A stretch of DNA of 19,326 nt from SB15 sp964639245. Its GTDB lineage: Bacteria; Chloroflexota; Anaerolineae; Aggregatilineales; J027. Shown in pieces: positions 1 through 6,774 of this stretch (position 1 is the first letter of the stretch; each line of letters begins with the position of its first letter). Made by a program: the position numbers and the translations under genes. The stretch is taken from contig CAZXCU010000040.1 in the NCBI GenBank assembly GCA_964639245.1, positions 1 through 19,326 of the forward strand, read 5' to 3'. A model generated the notes under the pieces. It was not told where the DNA came from, ran no database searches, and saw only the letters and a list, made by a program, of their open reading frames with translations.

Positions 1-2362
1 TGCGTGGGGTTTCAGACCCCTTGCGGGAAATAGCTGCCCCTCAACAATATCTATTTTTTCTCTAACCGCGATTCGGTTGAAAGTTTCAGACCCCTTGCGG
101 GAAATAGCTGCCCCTCAACTTTTTGTCCTCAGTGAAAACGGCTCACTCATAAGTTCCGTTTCAGACCCCTTGCGGGAAATAGCTGCCCCTCAACATATTT
201 TTGTCCTCAGTGAAAACGGCTCACTCAATGAGTTTCAGACCCCTTGCGGGAAATAGCTGCCCCTCAACTGGTTAGTTGAAAGCCTTACCGTAGAATTTGG
301 TTCAAGTTTCAGACCCCTTGCGGGAAATAGCTGCCCCTCAACAATTTGGAAACCGACGAAAATGGCTGGTTAGTTGAAAGTTTCAGACCCCTTGCGGGAA
401 ATAGCTGCCCCTCAACAGTACGACGTGCTGTTGGCACACGCCTCTGGCGACGTGGTTTCAGACCCCTTGCGGGAAATAGCTGCCCCTCAACTGTTGAGCA
501 TGAGAACCGGAATGGCTGGGGCACAAGGTTTCAGACCCCTTGCGGGAAATAGCTGCCCCTCAACGAAATGGATCAGTATCTGATCAGTACCGCGGGTAAT
601 GGGTTTCAGACCCCTTGCGGGAAATAGCTGCCCCTCAACCTCTGTGCAAGAGAGGGGTTACATGAACGATGAATTAGGTTTCAGACCCCTTGCGGGAAAT
701 AGATGCCCCTCAACCGACCTGCCTACTGAAAAACTGGCGGACGGCACCATTCAGTTTCAGACCCCTTGCGGGAAATAGCTGCCCCTCAACTAAGCTACGT
801 CGGATTGTTCGACATGGGCAATAATGTTTCAGACCCCTTGCGGGAAATAGCTGCCCCTCAACTGAATTGACCGGTGTTTCAATCCAATCGCCAGAAGAGT
901 TTCAGACCCCTTGCGGGAAATAGCTGCCCCTCAACAGTCAATACCTGGTCAGTCTGGATCAGCGCAGGGCAAATAAGTTTCAGACCCCTTGCGGGAAATA
1001 GCTGCCCCTCAACTTTAATAAATAGGGAAAAAAAACATGAATAAGTTCATGTTTCAGACCCCTTGCGGGAAATAGCTGCCCCTCAACCCATTGGCCTATG
1101 TGGCCCTAGCACTTATCATCATTTTAGTTTCAGACCCCTTGCGGGAAATAGCTGCCCCTCAACTCTGATGAGGAGATGGAAATGACTGACTTTATTGGAC
1201 GTTTCAGACCCCTTGCGGGAAATAGCTGCCCCTCAACGCCTACCCGTATGCCGTCGAGATTGTTGATGGGCGGATGTTTCAGACCCCTTGCGGGAAATAG
1301 CTGCCCCTCAACGCACAATCTACCTCACCGGCAGTAGCACTATGGCTCGTTTCAGACCCCTTGCGGGAAATAGCTGCCCCTCAACACCTTGCTTTAATTA
1401 GTCAGACAAATGCAGAAGAATATGTTTCAGACCCCTTGCGGGAAATAGCTGCCCCTCAACTCAAGAGCTAGGGGTGACGCCCCTGACTGAAGAAGAAGTT
1501 TCAGACCCCTTGCGGGAAATAGCTGCCCCTCAACTCAAGAGCTAGGGGTGACGCCCCTGACTGAAGAAGAAGTTTCAGACCCCTTGCGGGAAATAGCTGC
1601 CCCTCAACCCGATTATCCTCGATTGCAAAATTGGGGACATCGATAAGTTTCAGACCCCTTGCGGGAAATAGCTGCCCCTCAACTCCTCGACTGGCCAGTT
1701 GCAAAGCTTGCTATCATGGTTAGTTTCAGACCCCTTGCGGGAAATAGCTGCCCCTCAACAAATCTGGTGTATTCGTCAACTCGTCACGTGGATTGCTATA
1801 GTTTCAGACCCCTTGCGGGAAATAGCTGCCCCTCAACTTCGTGCGCAAGCGGATCCCAGTTCTCCGGAACTCTTGTTTCAGACCCCTTGCGGGAAATAGC
1901 TGCCCCTCAACGAGTTGGACAGATTGGTCGGCTCATTGGTACGGATGGCGAGTTTCAGACCCCTTGCGGGAAATAGCTGCCCCTCAACACAGCACTACTC
2001 ACGCTTTTGACAGCGCGTTTCTTCGGGTTTCAGACCCCTTGCGGGAAATAGCTGCCCCTCAACCCAGCATACACACCGCCAAGTCCATATGTATTGCCTA
2101 GTGTTTCAGACCCCTTGCGGGAAATAGCTGCCCCTCAACAGCAAGAATTGTCGTTATTCTTTATCCACCTGATTCGGTTTCAGACCCCTTGCGGGAAATA
2201 GCTGCCCCTCAACGATGGGTGCGGGCATCGGCTTCGACCAGTCGTTATGGGTTTCAGACCCCTTGCGGGAAATAGCTGCCCCTCAACCCTGGAAAGGTTC
2301 TATCTCTGTTGCCAGTGGCCAATTTGTTTCAGACCCCTTGCGGGAAATAGCTGCCCCTCAAC
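1..2362 (-). CRISPR. CRISPR array, 32 repeats of 37 bp, 31 complete spacers, open at left edge
   Basis: On the plus strand each repeat begins GTTTCAGACCCC and ends GCCCCTCAAC. The first copy is at 9-45 and the last at 2326-2362. Positions 1-8 are the tail of another spacer, so the array continues to the left. Spacers are 35-41 bp. All repeats are identical except the copy at 678-714, which has A for C (ATAGATGCC). I infer minus-strand transcription for three reasons: the repeat then ends in TCTGAAAC, like the GAAAC-type 5' handles common in type III and related systems; the leader and cas operon lie on the right and read leftward; and a promoter-like sequence faces the array. The repeat can form only a short GC stem (CCC/GGG around TTGC). 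Two spacers are identical (1461-1497, 1535-1571), two share 30 nt (120-157, 195-231) and two overlap by 13 nt (269-305, 343-379). Open frames inside the array are artefacts of the repeat. Confidence 0.99.
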
Positions 2363-2599
2363 CCTCGTTTGTCCCCCACATCGGGACATAGGTTTTTCGC
2401 GCCGGGACATATCAAAATCATACCACTTTTTTTCGTTAGCGGGCAAGAGCAAATCACTCCGTTTTTGTGACATTTTCTGGCATAAGAGATGAGATTTCAG
2501 GGCAATTTGAGCATCAAAAACTCGCGCTAGCGCTCCGGGACATATCATTTTCGCGTTTTGCGGGGCTGGGACAAAAATAACAAACATAAAAGCAGGCGC
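2363..2599 (-). promoter_or_regulatory. CRISPR leader with iterated GGGACA motif
   Basis: This noncoding stretch lies between the last repeat and the cas2 terminator. The core GGGACA occurs four times on the plus strand (2383, 2404, 2537, 2568). Two copies belong to an exact 13-nt direct repeat CCGGGACATATCA (2402-2414 and 2535-2547). The copy nearest the array forms a 6-bp hairpin, TGTCCC/GGGACA, at 2370-2388, only 7 bp from the first repeat. A perfect palindrome GCGCTAGCGC lies at 2524-2533. Repeated motifs beside the first repeat are what one expects of an adaptation leader that recruits Cas1-Cas2 or a helper protein. That role is inferred. Confidence 0.75.
2417..2446 (-). promoter_or_regulatory. 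putative array promoter in leader
   Basis: On the minus strand TTGCCC (2446-2441) and TATGAT (2422-2417) are separated by 18 bp, and TGG directly precedes the -10 (extended -10 form). Transcription would start near 2410 and enter the first repeat at 2362 after about 48 nt. It reads leftward into the array, which agrees with the orientation inferred from the repeat end. Confidence 0.55.
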
Positions 2600-2620
2600 A
2601 AAAGAGGGCAAATGCCCTCC
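2600..2620 (-). terminator. intrinsic terminator after cas2
   Basis: Six bases after the cas2 stop codon the minus strand forms a perfect 7-bp stem GAGGGCA/TGCCCTC with a TT loop, followed directly by TTTT. It should end the cas operon transcript before the leader, so the array would need its own promoter. Confidence 0.75.
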
Positions 2621-2625
2621 TTCGA

Positions 2626-2901
2626 TTAAACCAGATAGGCAGGGTCGTTGCGGTTGAGCTGTCCCTTGCCCAGAATCATGATGCGCTTGACATCGCCTTC
2701 GTTCAGGGGATAGAAACGTACATCGTCCTCTTCCTGATTGATGAGATAATTCAATTGATTGGACAGCCGCAGCACTTTGGTCAGGTCAAGGTCGCACTCA
2801 AAAACGCTGTATTGCGCCCGTCGTCCGTAGCCTTCCAGCGTTTCCATGACTTTGCGCCGGCGTTTGTCGTCTACTACGTCATAACACACCACCCAGATCA
2901 T
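2626..2901 (-). CDS. cas2: CRISPR-associated endoribonuclease-fold protein Cas2
   Basis: Cas2 is the small ferredoxin-like partner that bridges Cas1 dimers in the spacer integration complex. The protein starts MIWVVCYDVVDD, the standard first beta strand with the conserved Asp of the YD motif, followed by basic helix 1 (KRRRKVMETLEGYGRR) and the strand AQYSVFECDL. It has 91 residues, normal for Cas2. A longer frame begins at 2922, but the ATG at 2901 is preferred because AGGAGG lies 5 bp upstream and the Cas2 fold begins there. This ATG overlaps the RNase H stop as ATGA, so the two are probably translationally coupled. It is the last gene of the operon and borders the leader. Confidence 0.95.
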   Translation of the reverse strand: MIWVVCYDVVDDKRRRKVMETLEGYGRRAQYSVFECDLDLTKVLRLSNQLNYLINQEEDDVRFYPLNEGDVKRIMILGKGQLNRNDPAYLV

Positions 2902-3329
2902 GAGTCCTCCTCGCTGCGCCATGTGCGCCCGGCAGCAGCTTCGGCAGCCAGTGCGTCGGCCATGCGGTTGAGTTCGCGGGAAATATGGGTCAAAGTGAGC
3001 TGGGGAACGCGCCGTGACAATTCACACGCCTGCCGATGCAGTGGTTTGAGTTTGGGACTGTTGACGGCAAAACGACCCTTCATCTGATTGACGACAATTT
3101 CACTGTCGAGGCGAATTTCAATCGGCTGGTCAGCATATTCGATGGCTTTTTCCAACGCCAGCAGCAGTCCGTGATATTCGGCCTCGTTGCAGGTCATGCG
3201 GGGCAATTGACGGTTGTACAATCCCAGAATTCGCCCACGGTCATCATATAAAATGATACCCGCACCGGATTGGGTGGGGGTCAACGCACCATCGGCAAAG
3301 ATAATCAATTTCAAGCGCTTTTCAGTCAT
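2898..3329 (-). CDS. RNase HI-family ribonuclease in the CRISPR adaptation operon
   Basis: RNase HI cleaves the RNA strand of RNA:DNA hybrids. The 143-aa protein has the four carboxylates of the family: D13 in FADGA, E51 in NEAEYHGLLLAL, D75 in RLDSEIVVNQMKG and D125 in RELNRMADALA. It also has H115 in THISRE before the last Asp. The NEAEY/HISRELN pattern matches the stand-alone bacterial/archaeal RNase HI branch often annotated as reverse transcriptase-like. Its start overlaps the upstream RemA-like gene by 8 nt and its stop overlaps the cas2 ATG, so it is firmly inside the operon. With an RT two genes upstream, the natural inference is removal of template RNA from cDNA during RNA spacer capture. 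A housekeeping gene caught in the operon is the alternative, but the double overlap argues against it. Confidence 0.93.
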   Translation of the reverse strand: MTEKRLKLIIFADGALTPTQSGAGIILYDDRGRILGLYNRQLPRMTCNEAEYHGLLLALEKAIEYADQPIEIRLDSEIVVNQMKGRFAVNSPKLKPLHRQACELSRRVPQLTLTHISRELNRMADALAAEAAAGRTWRSEEDS

Positions 3330-3564
3330 GCTGACCTCGCAGAATGCCGATTAAATCTTCCAACGAGAGGCTGACCACCGCCAAAAAGCCATTTTCCAGC
3401 AAAATGACGGATTGGCGCGGGTAACCATAGGTCAAATACAGCACTTTTTCGGGGACGGTGGATTCCACCAAGCGTTTAACCGGGGCAGAATTGGCACGTC
3501 CGATGGCAACAATCCGTTCGGTATCCAGAATGCCGCCCTCTCCCAGTGCAATAAAATCGGGCAT
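3322..3564 (-). CDS. RemA/DUF370-like small protein
   Basis: This is an 80-aa protein. It aligns by eye with the RemA (DUF370) family: FIALGEGG, then RIVAIGRANSAPVKRLV matching the family core RI..I....SAP.KR, then a T-Y-G segment and a VILLENGFLAVVSLSLEDL end where RemA has VII...HV.LS...ET. RemA proteins are small DNA-binding regulators that bind arrays of sites as multimers, known in Bacillus for matrix gene control. Several family Arg residues in the T.GRR region are replaced here (TYGYPRQS), so DNA binding may differ. AAGGAGT lies 7 bp before the ATG. It sits between cas1 and the RNase H gene and overlaps the latter by 8 nt. A role in organising the leader with its repeated GGGACA motif is speculation. 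Confidence 0.8.
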   Translation of the reverse strand: MPDFIALGEGGILDTERIVAIGRANSAPVKRLVESTVPEKVLYLTYGYPRQSVILLENGFLAVVSLSLEDLIGILRGQHD

Positions 3565-3594
3565 GGGGTGACTCCTTTTTCTTTATTTGTATAC

Positions 3595-3626
3595 AGGGTG
3601 GGAATCGCTAGGCGTGTCCCCACCCT
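3595..3626 (-). other. intercistronic hairpin between cas1 and remA-like gene
   Basis: A perfect 8-bp inverted repeat AGGGTGGG/CCCACCCT with a 16-nt loop fills much of the 72-bp gap between the cas1 stop and the RemA-like start. No T-run follows on the minus strand, so it is more likely an mRNA processing or stabilising element than a terminator. It splits the operon into RT-cas1 and remA-RNaseH-cas2 halves. Confidence 0.5.
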
Positions 3627-3636
3627 ACCAACCTAT

Positions 3637-4635
3637 TTATCGGATGGTCATGGGTGGATAGTGGTCGGCTTCACCCTGAATGACCCGCGCCATCTGCCGC
3701 GCCTGCAACTCAAAAATGCGGCGGTAGTGGGTTTGTCCATTGGCAAGCGGATGGTACATTTCTTCCTGCAAACGCTGTTCGTAGGCCGTAATGACCGTGT
3801 ACATGGCTTCTTCGGTCATGCGAACCGGCAGTTCTTTCGTGTTGGTGGTCTGGAAATCTTGCAGGGTAATCTGCTGGTCACGGACAAGATTGAGAACGAT
3901 GCTATCCGCCACCAGAGGACGAAATTCCTCCATTAAATCCAGCGCCAGCGCCGGACGGTTGTATCCCAGCGCATGGAAAAAGCCGAGATAGGGGTCTAAG
4001 CCGACGAGGTTGATTTTGGCCTCGATGTCTTTCCGCAGCAGGGTATAAACGAAACTCAACAGCGCATTGGCGGGGTCGGGCGCGGGATAGTATTCGCGTT
4101 TTTGAAAACCCCAGTTGGCGGGGAAAAAGGCGCGTACCCCCTCAAAATAGTAGGCGGCGGCTTTGCCTTCGTAGCCGCGTAACTGTTCCAAGCTCTGCGT
4201 CCGTTCGGCGCTCTGCTGCATCGCCGCCATCCCGCTTAATATCTGCTGCACACGCGGGTCATTTCCGGCACGCCGCTGGAACATCACGCGCTGGTTGGTG
4301 ATTTTGCCAATGACAATCTGGCGGGCAACTTCGATGGCTTTGTCCTCATCTTCAACCAACCGGAGTTGCCAGTGGCGCAGTTGGGCGAATTTGGAGCCGT
4401 TGCCGACCAACCGTCCGACGACTTTGCCGTACACCGTCATGAAAACGACATCCACTTCTTCCTTAATCAACAGGGCGGCGGCGGGGGTGGTGATTTGTAC
4501 CCCGCCCATCAAAATCAACTGCTCCAGATTGGCAAGTGGGATGGTGAAAATCTCATGCTGTCCCTGTGTCACCCGCAGCAGTTGATGGTCTTTGCGAATG
4601 ACTGCTCCCTGTTCCTTGACGTACACAACCGACAT
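3637..4635 (-). CDS. cas1: CRISPR-associated integrase Cas1
   Basis: Cas1 is the metal-dependent integrase that inserts new spacers at the leader end. The 332-aa protein has the N-terminal beta domain (about 1-85, with SVVYVKEQGAVIRK and PLANLEQLILMG) and the alpha-helical catalytic domain. The metal ligands are visible: E156 in RGYEGKAAAYYF, H221 in LDPYLGFFHALGYNRPALALDLMEEF, and E236/E237 plus D244 in the following EEFRPLVADS. The length is normal for Cas1 without a fused domain, so the RT is a separate protein here rather than an RT-Cas1 fusion. AGGAAGGAGC lies 5 bp before the ATG. The gene starts 25 bp after the RT stop. Confidence 0.98.
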   Translation of the reverse strand: MSVVYVKEQGAVIRKDHQLLRVTQGQHEIFTIPLANLEQLILMGGVQITTPAAALLIKEEVDVVFMTVYGKVVGRLVGNGSKFAQLRHWQLRLVEDEDKAIEVARQIVIGKITNQRVMFQRRAGNDPRVQQILSGMAAMQQSAERTQSLEQLRGYEGKAAAYYFEGVRAFFPANWGFQKREYYPAPDPANALLSFVYTLLRKDIEAKINLVGLDPYLGFFHALGYNRPALALDLMEEFRPLVADSIVLNLVRDQQITLQDFQTTNTKELPVRMTEEAMYTVITAYEQRLQEEMYHPLANGQTHYRRIFELQARQMARVIQGEADHYPPMTIR

Positions 4636-4660
4636 GCGGCGCTCCTTCCTCTATATAGGA

Positions 4661-5533
4661 TTACGAATTGGGTAGGGTGTATTTACGCCCTTTGAAGGCC
4701 ACCCCTAAAAAGGTGAATCCTTCTTCAAAATGCACAATGCGGGTTTTATCCATGTTGAGCCGCAGGCGCAGGCTGCCCAGACAGCGCTTGGCAACGGTCA
4801 AACTCCAGTTGGCTTCGCTGCGGTGGCGACACAGCAGGACAAAATCATCGGCGAAACGGATGAGCTTGGCCTGTGGCAACGCCGCCAGCACCATCTCATC
4901 AAACCGATGCAGATATAAATTGGCGAGTTGGGGAGAAATGACACTCCCCTGCGAGACTCCGGCTTTTTCCCCTAAGTGATGTTTGATGGGGGTTTGCAAC
5001 CAGAGCCGGATTAACTGCACCGCCAGTTCGGAAGGAATCATGCTGCTGGCCTGGTGCATGAGCAGGTCAAACGGGATGCTGTCAAAACATTGGGTAATGT
5101 CAGCATCCACCACCCAGCGAAAATTGCTCTCCCGCGCCTGCACAATCGCTTCCACCGCCTGCTCGATGGAACGTCCGGGACGAAATCCGTAGCTGCATTC
5201 CAGAAAACGTCGTTCCAATATGGGGGTCAGGTATTCGTGAACGCCCCGCTGGGCAATGCGATCCCGCAGTGACCAGAGCGACAGTGGACGATTTTTGCCG
5301 GACTCCTTCAATTTGTAGTAGCGCAGGACGGGCTGTGGGCGGTAACGTCCCGCCAGAATGTCGGTCCGCAGCCGTGCCAGTTCAGCCTCGAGATGCTGTT
5401 CAAAGTATAGAATCGTCACTCGGTCTGATCCGGGGGTTGAGCCGTTGCGCCGCACCGAACGCCATGCCCGGTGCAGCGCTTCCAGCGAGAACATCACCTC
5501 CGGCGACGGGTTATCCGTGCCGTAGGGTGTCAT
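4661..5533 (-). CDS. CRISPR-associated reverse transcriptase (group II intron-like, free-standing)
   Basis: RNA-dependent DNA polymerase of 290 aa, encoded directly before cas1. The RT motifs are in order: RT0-like N-terminus with NGSTPGSD (30-37), RT1 KLKESGKNRPLSLWSLRDR (74-92), RT2 SYGFRPGRS (114-122), RT3 VVDADITQCFDSI with D143/D145 (141-153), RT4 GVSQGSVISPQLANLYL (192-208), RT5 FADD (227-230) and RT7 FTFLG near the C-terminus. The catalytic box is FADD rather than the usual YADD. There is no maturase X or HNH domain and no intron features nearby, so this is not a group II intron. The protein ends soon after RT7, so the thumb is short. The ATG overlaps the GTPase stop as ATGA. Adjacency to cas1 places it with CRISPR-linked RTs that allow spacer acquisition from RNA. 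Confidence 0.95.
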   Translation of the reverse strand: MTPYGTDNPSPEVMFSLEALHRAWRSVRRNGSTPGSDRVTILYFEQHLEAELARLRTDILAGRYRPQPVLRYYKLKESGKNRPLSLWSLRDRIAQRGVHEYLTPILERRFLECSYGFRPGRSIEQAVEAIVQARESNFRWVVDADITQCFDSIPFDLLMHQASSMIPSELAVQLIRLWLQTPIKHHLGEKAGVSQGSVISPQLANLYLHRFDEMVLAALPQAKLIRFADDFVLLCRHRSEANWSLTVAKRCLGSLRLRLNMDKTRIVHFEEGFTFLGVAFKGRKYTLPNS

Positions 5534-6483
5534 TTGCGTTTATCCCATTTCCCCGGCCAGAATTTCCACTGAAATTCCTCCTGACGGTAGTACAGGACGG
5601 CGAGTTGGGCGACACCCCATGTGGTCAGCGCGGCGACCATGCTGCTGGTTAACCATCCCAACCCCGAGGTGGAACGGCGCAGTTCAGCAGTTAGGTTCTG
5701 GACGAACGACCCGCACAGCGCAATCAATGCCGATTCACGCTGGTGGTCATCCCCGAAACGTTCCCCGTAAATTTCCGCGATTTGTTTGACCAGATGGGTT
5801 TGAATTTCGGTCAAACTTTTGGTATCCGGGGAGGATTGGGGGTCGGATTGCAAACGGCTGCTGGTCATGACCGCCTGACGGATGAAGTGGTTGACCACAT
5901 GCTGCCGCAACCCGATAATTTCCGCCGCTAACACCGTGCCTAACTGCGGGCAAAGGCGCAGAATGCCGGGCAAAAGCTGCTCATGGACATCGGCCTGTTC
6001 CTGCGCGTTGATGACCATGACCGGGAGGGCTAATTTATTTTTGATGTCCGCCACCAAATTTTCACTGTCAGCGACGAGGTTGGCTTTGTTCAGCACCACC
6101 ATCACCGGTGGGCTAGCGGAACGCAAACGGGCAATCCATTGAAAATCTTCCGAACGTAATCCGGCGGTGGCATCCAGCACATAAACCACCACGTCGAAAT
6201 TCAGCAAGTCCAGCAGGTGGCTGTCGGCGTTGTGCGGTTGGTCTGGCAGGGAAACCAGAGCAAACACCCCCAGATTAAACACTGCCGGGTGGTCATTGTC
6301 GGGTGCTAACACCGACCAGCCCCACAAACTGTTGTAGAGGGTCTTTTTGCCAGCACCTGCCAGACCCGTCAGGGCAATCCGTCCGCGTGCCATTTCGGGA
6401 AACATCGGGGCGAATTCCGGTGCGTGACCGTTTTGACGACGAATTTTGGCGAGAATCGAATCGGCTTCGGAGAAGTCATACAT
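5530..6483 (-). CDS. P-loop GTPase with putative membrane-associated C-terminus, CRISPR operon
   Basis: This is a 317-aa protein with an Era/TrmE-like GTPase core. The G1 loop is GLAGAGKKT (40-48), where the usual Ser/Thr after GK is Lys and a Thr follows. A G3-like segment is SLPDQP (78-83). Strand VVVYVLDAT is followed by G4 NKAN (132-135), with Asn for the usual Asp. NAQ is a possible G5. The altered G1 and G4 suggest changed nucleotide specificity or weak hydrolysis. The last 50 residues contain a hydrophobic stretch, GLGWLTSSMVAALTTWGVAQ and onward, resembling the glycine/threonine-rich membrane region of YcjF/DUF697-type GTPases. That likeness is by eye. AGGAGGG lies 8 bp before the ATG, overlapping the end of the upstream microprotein gene. 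Its link to CRISPR is by operon position only. Confidence 0.75.
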   Translation of the reverse strand: MYDFSEADSILAKIRRQNGHAPEFAPMFPEMARGRIALTGLAGAGKKTLYNSLWGWSVLAPDNDHPAVFNLGVFALVSLPDQPHNADSHLLDLLNFDVVVYVLDATAGLRSEDFQWIARLRSASPPVMVVLNKANLVADSENLVADIKNKLALPVMVINAQEQADVHEQLLPGILRLCPQLGTVLAAEIIGLRQHVVNHFIRQAVMTSSRLQSDPQSSPDTKSLTEIQTHLVKQIAEIYGERFGDDHQRESALIALCGSFVQNLTAELRRSTSGLGWLTSSMVAALTTWGVAQLAVLYYRQEEFQWKFWPGKWDKRK

Positions 6484-6495
6484 GATATGTCCCTC

Positions 6496-6609
6496 CTAAA
6501 AGGCCGCTGCCGCGAACACACTCATTCCCCAGCAGGCCGCACAGGTCAGCAGGGGCAGGGCGAGTACCAGCACAAGGCAGGTACGATTGACGAACTTTTC
6601 AATTTTCAT
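6496..6609 (-). CDS. 37-aa hydrophobic microprotein, first gene of CRISPR operon
   Basis: This short frame reads MKIEKFVNRTCLVLVLALPL and then a Cys/Ala-rich hydrophobic tail ending AAAAF. It has a short basic N-terminus and one membrane-spanning segment of about 20 residues, so it is a predicted single-pass membrane peptide or an uncleaved signal anchor. AAGGAA lies 6 bp before the ATG. Its stop codon sits inside the Shine-Dalgarno region of the GTPase gene, 12 bp before that start, which fits translational coupling. I recognise no family. It may anchor or regulate the GTPase, whose C-terminus also looks membrane-associated. Confidence 0.6.
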   Translation of the reverse strand: MKIEKFVNRTCLVLVLALPLLTCAACWGMSVFAAAAF

Positions 6610-6635
6610 GGCTTTTTCCTTGTTCGCTATCACTG

Positions 6636-6644
6636 CTTATAGCA
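6636..6644 (-). promoter_or_regulatory. possible extended -10 promoter of the CRISPR operon
   Basis: The minus strand shows TGC followed by TATAAG about 30 bp before the microprotein start. No good -35 is present, so only an extended -10 can be argued. A 6-bp hairpin GAAGCG/CGCTTC lies just upstream (6672-6686). Confidence 0.3.
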
Positions 6645-6736
6645 TGAAGGAATTAAGGCTTTTTCGAGAGCGAAGCGCATCGCTTCCGAATACTAAATCC
6701 TGTGTATTTATTTGCTAAATAGTTGGGAGGCCATAC

Positions 6737-6764
6737 CGGGTGATGAAAACATTTTCACCACCCG
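6737..6764 (-). terminator. strong hairpin after the replication-type module
   Basis: Ten bases after the stop at 6775 the minus strand folds into a 13-bp stem (CGGGTGGTGAAAA against TTTTCATCACCCG) with one G-U pair and a 2-nt loop. No clear T-run follows, so termination is probable rather than certain. It separates the upstream module from the CRISPR operon. Confidence 0.5.
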
Positions 6765-6774
6765 CTTGATATCG

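Noticed and set aside
309..2247. Several open frames of 60-105 codons on both strands inside the array
   Set aside because: They are made of the translated 37-bp repeat (FRPLAGNSCPS or VEGQLFPARGLK) and spacers, so they are artefacts of the CRISPR array.
2300..2611. 103-codon minus-strand frame across the leader
   Set aside because: It covers the leader and last repeat with no family features and crosses the cas2 terminator.
4661..5533. Group II intron-encoded protein
   Set aside because: There is no maturase X domain, no HNH and no intron ribozyme boundaries. The gene overlaps its neighbour and sits directly before cas1.
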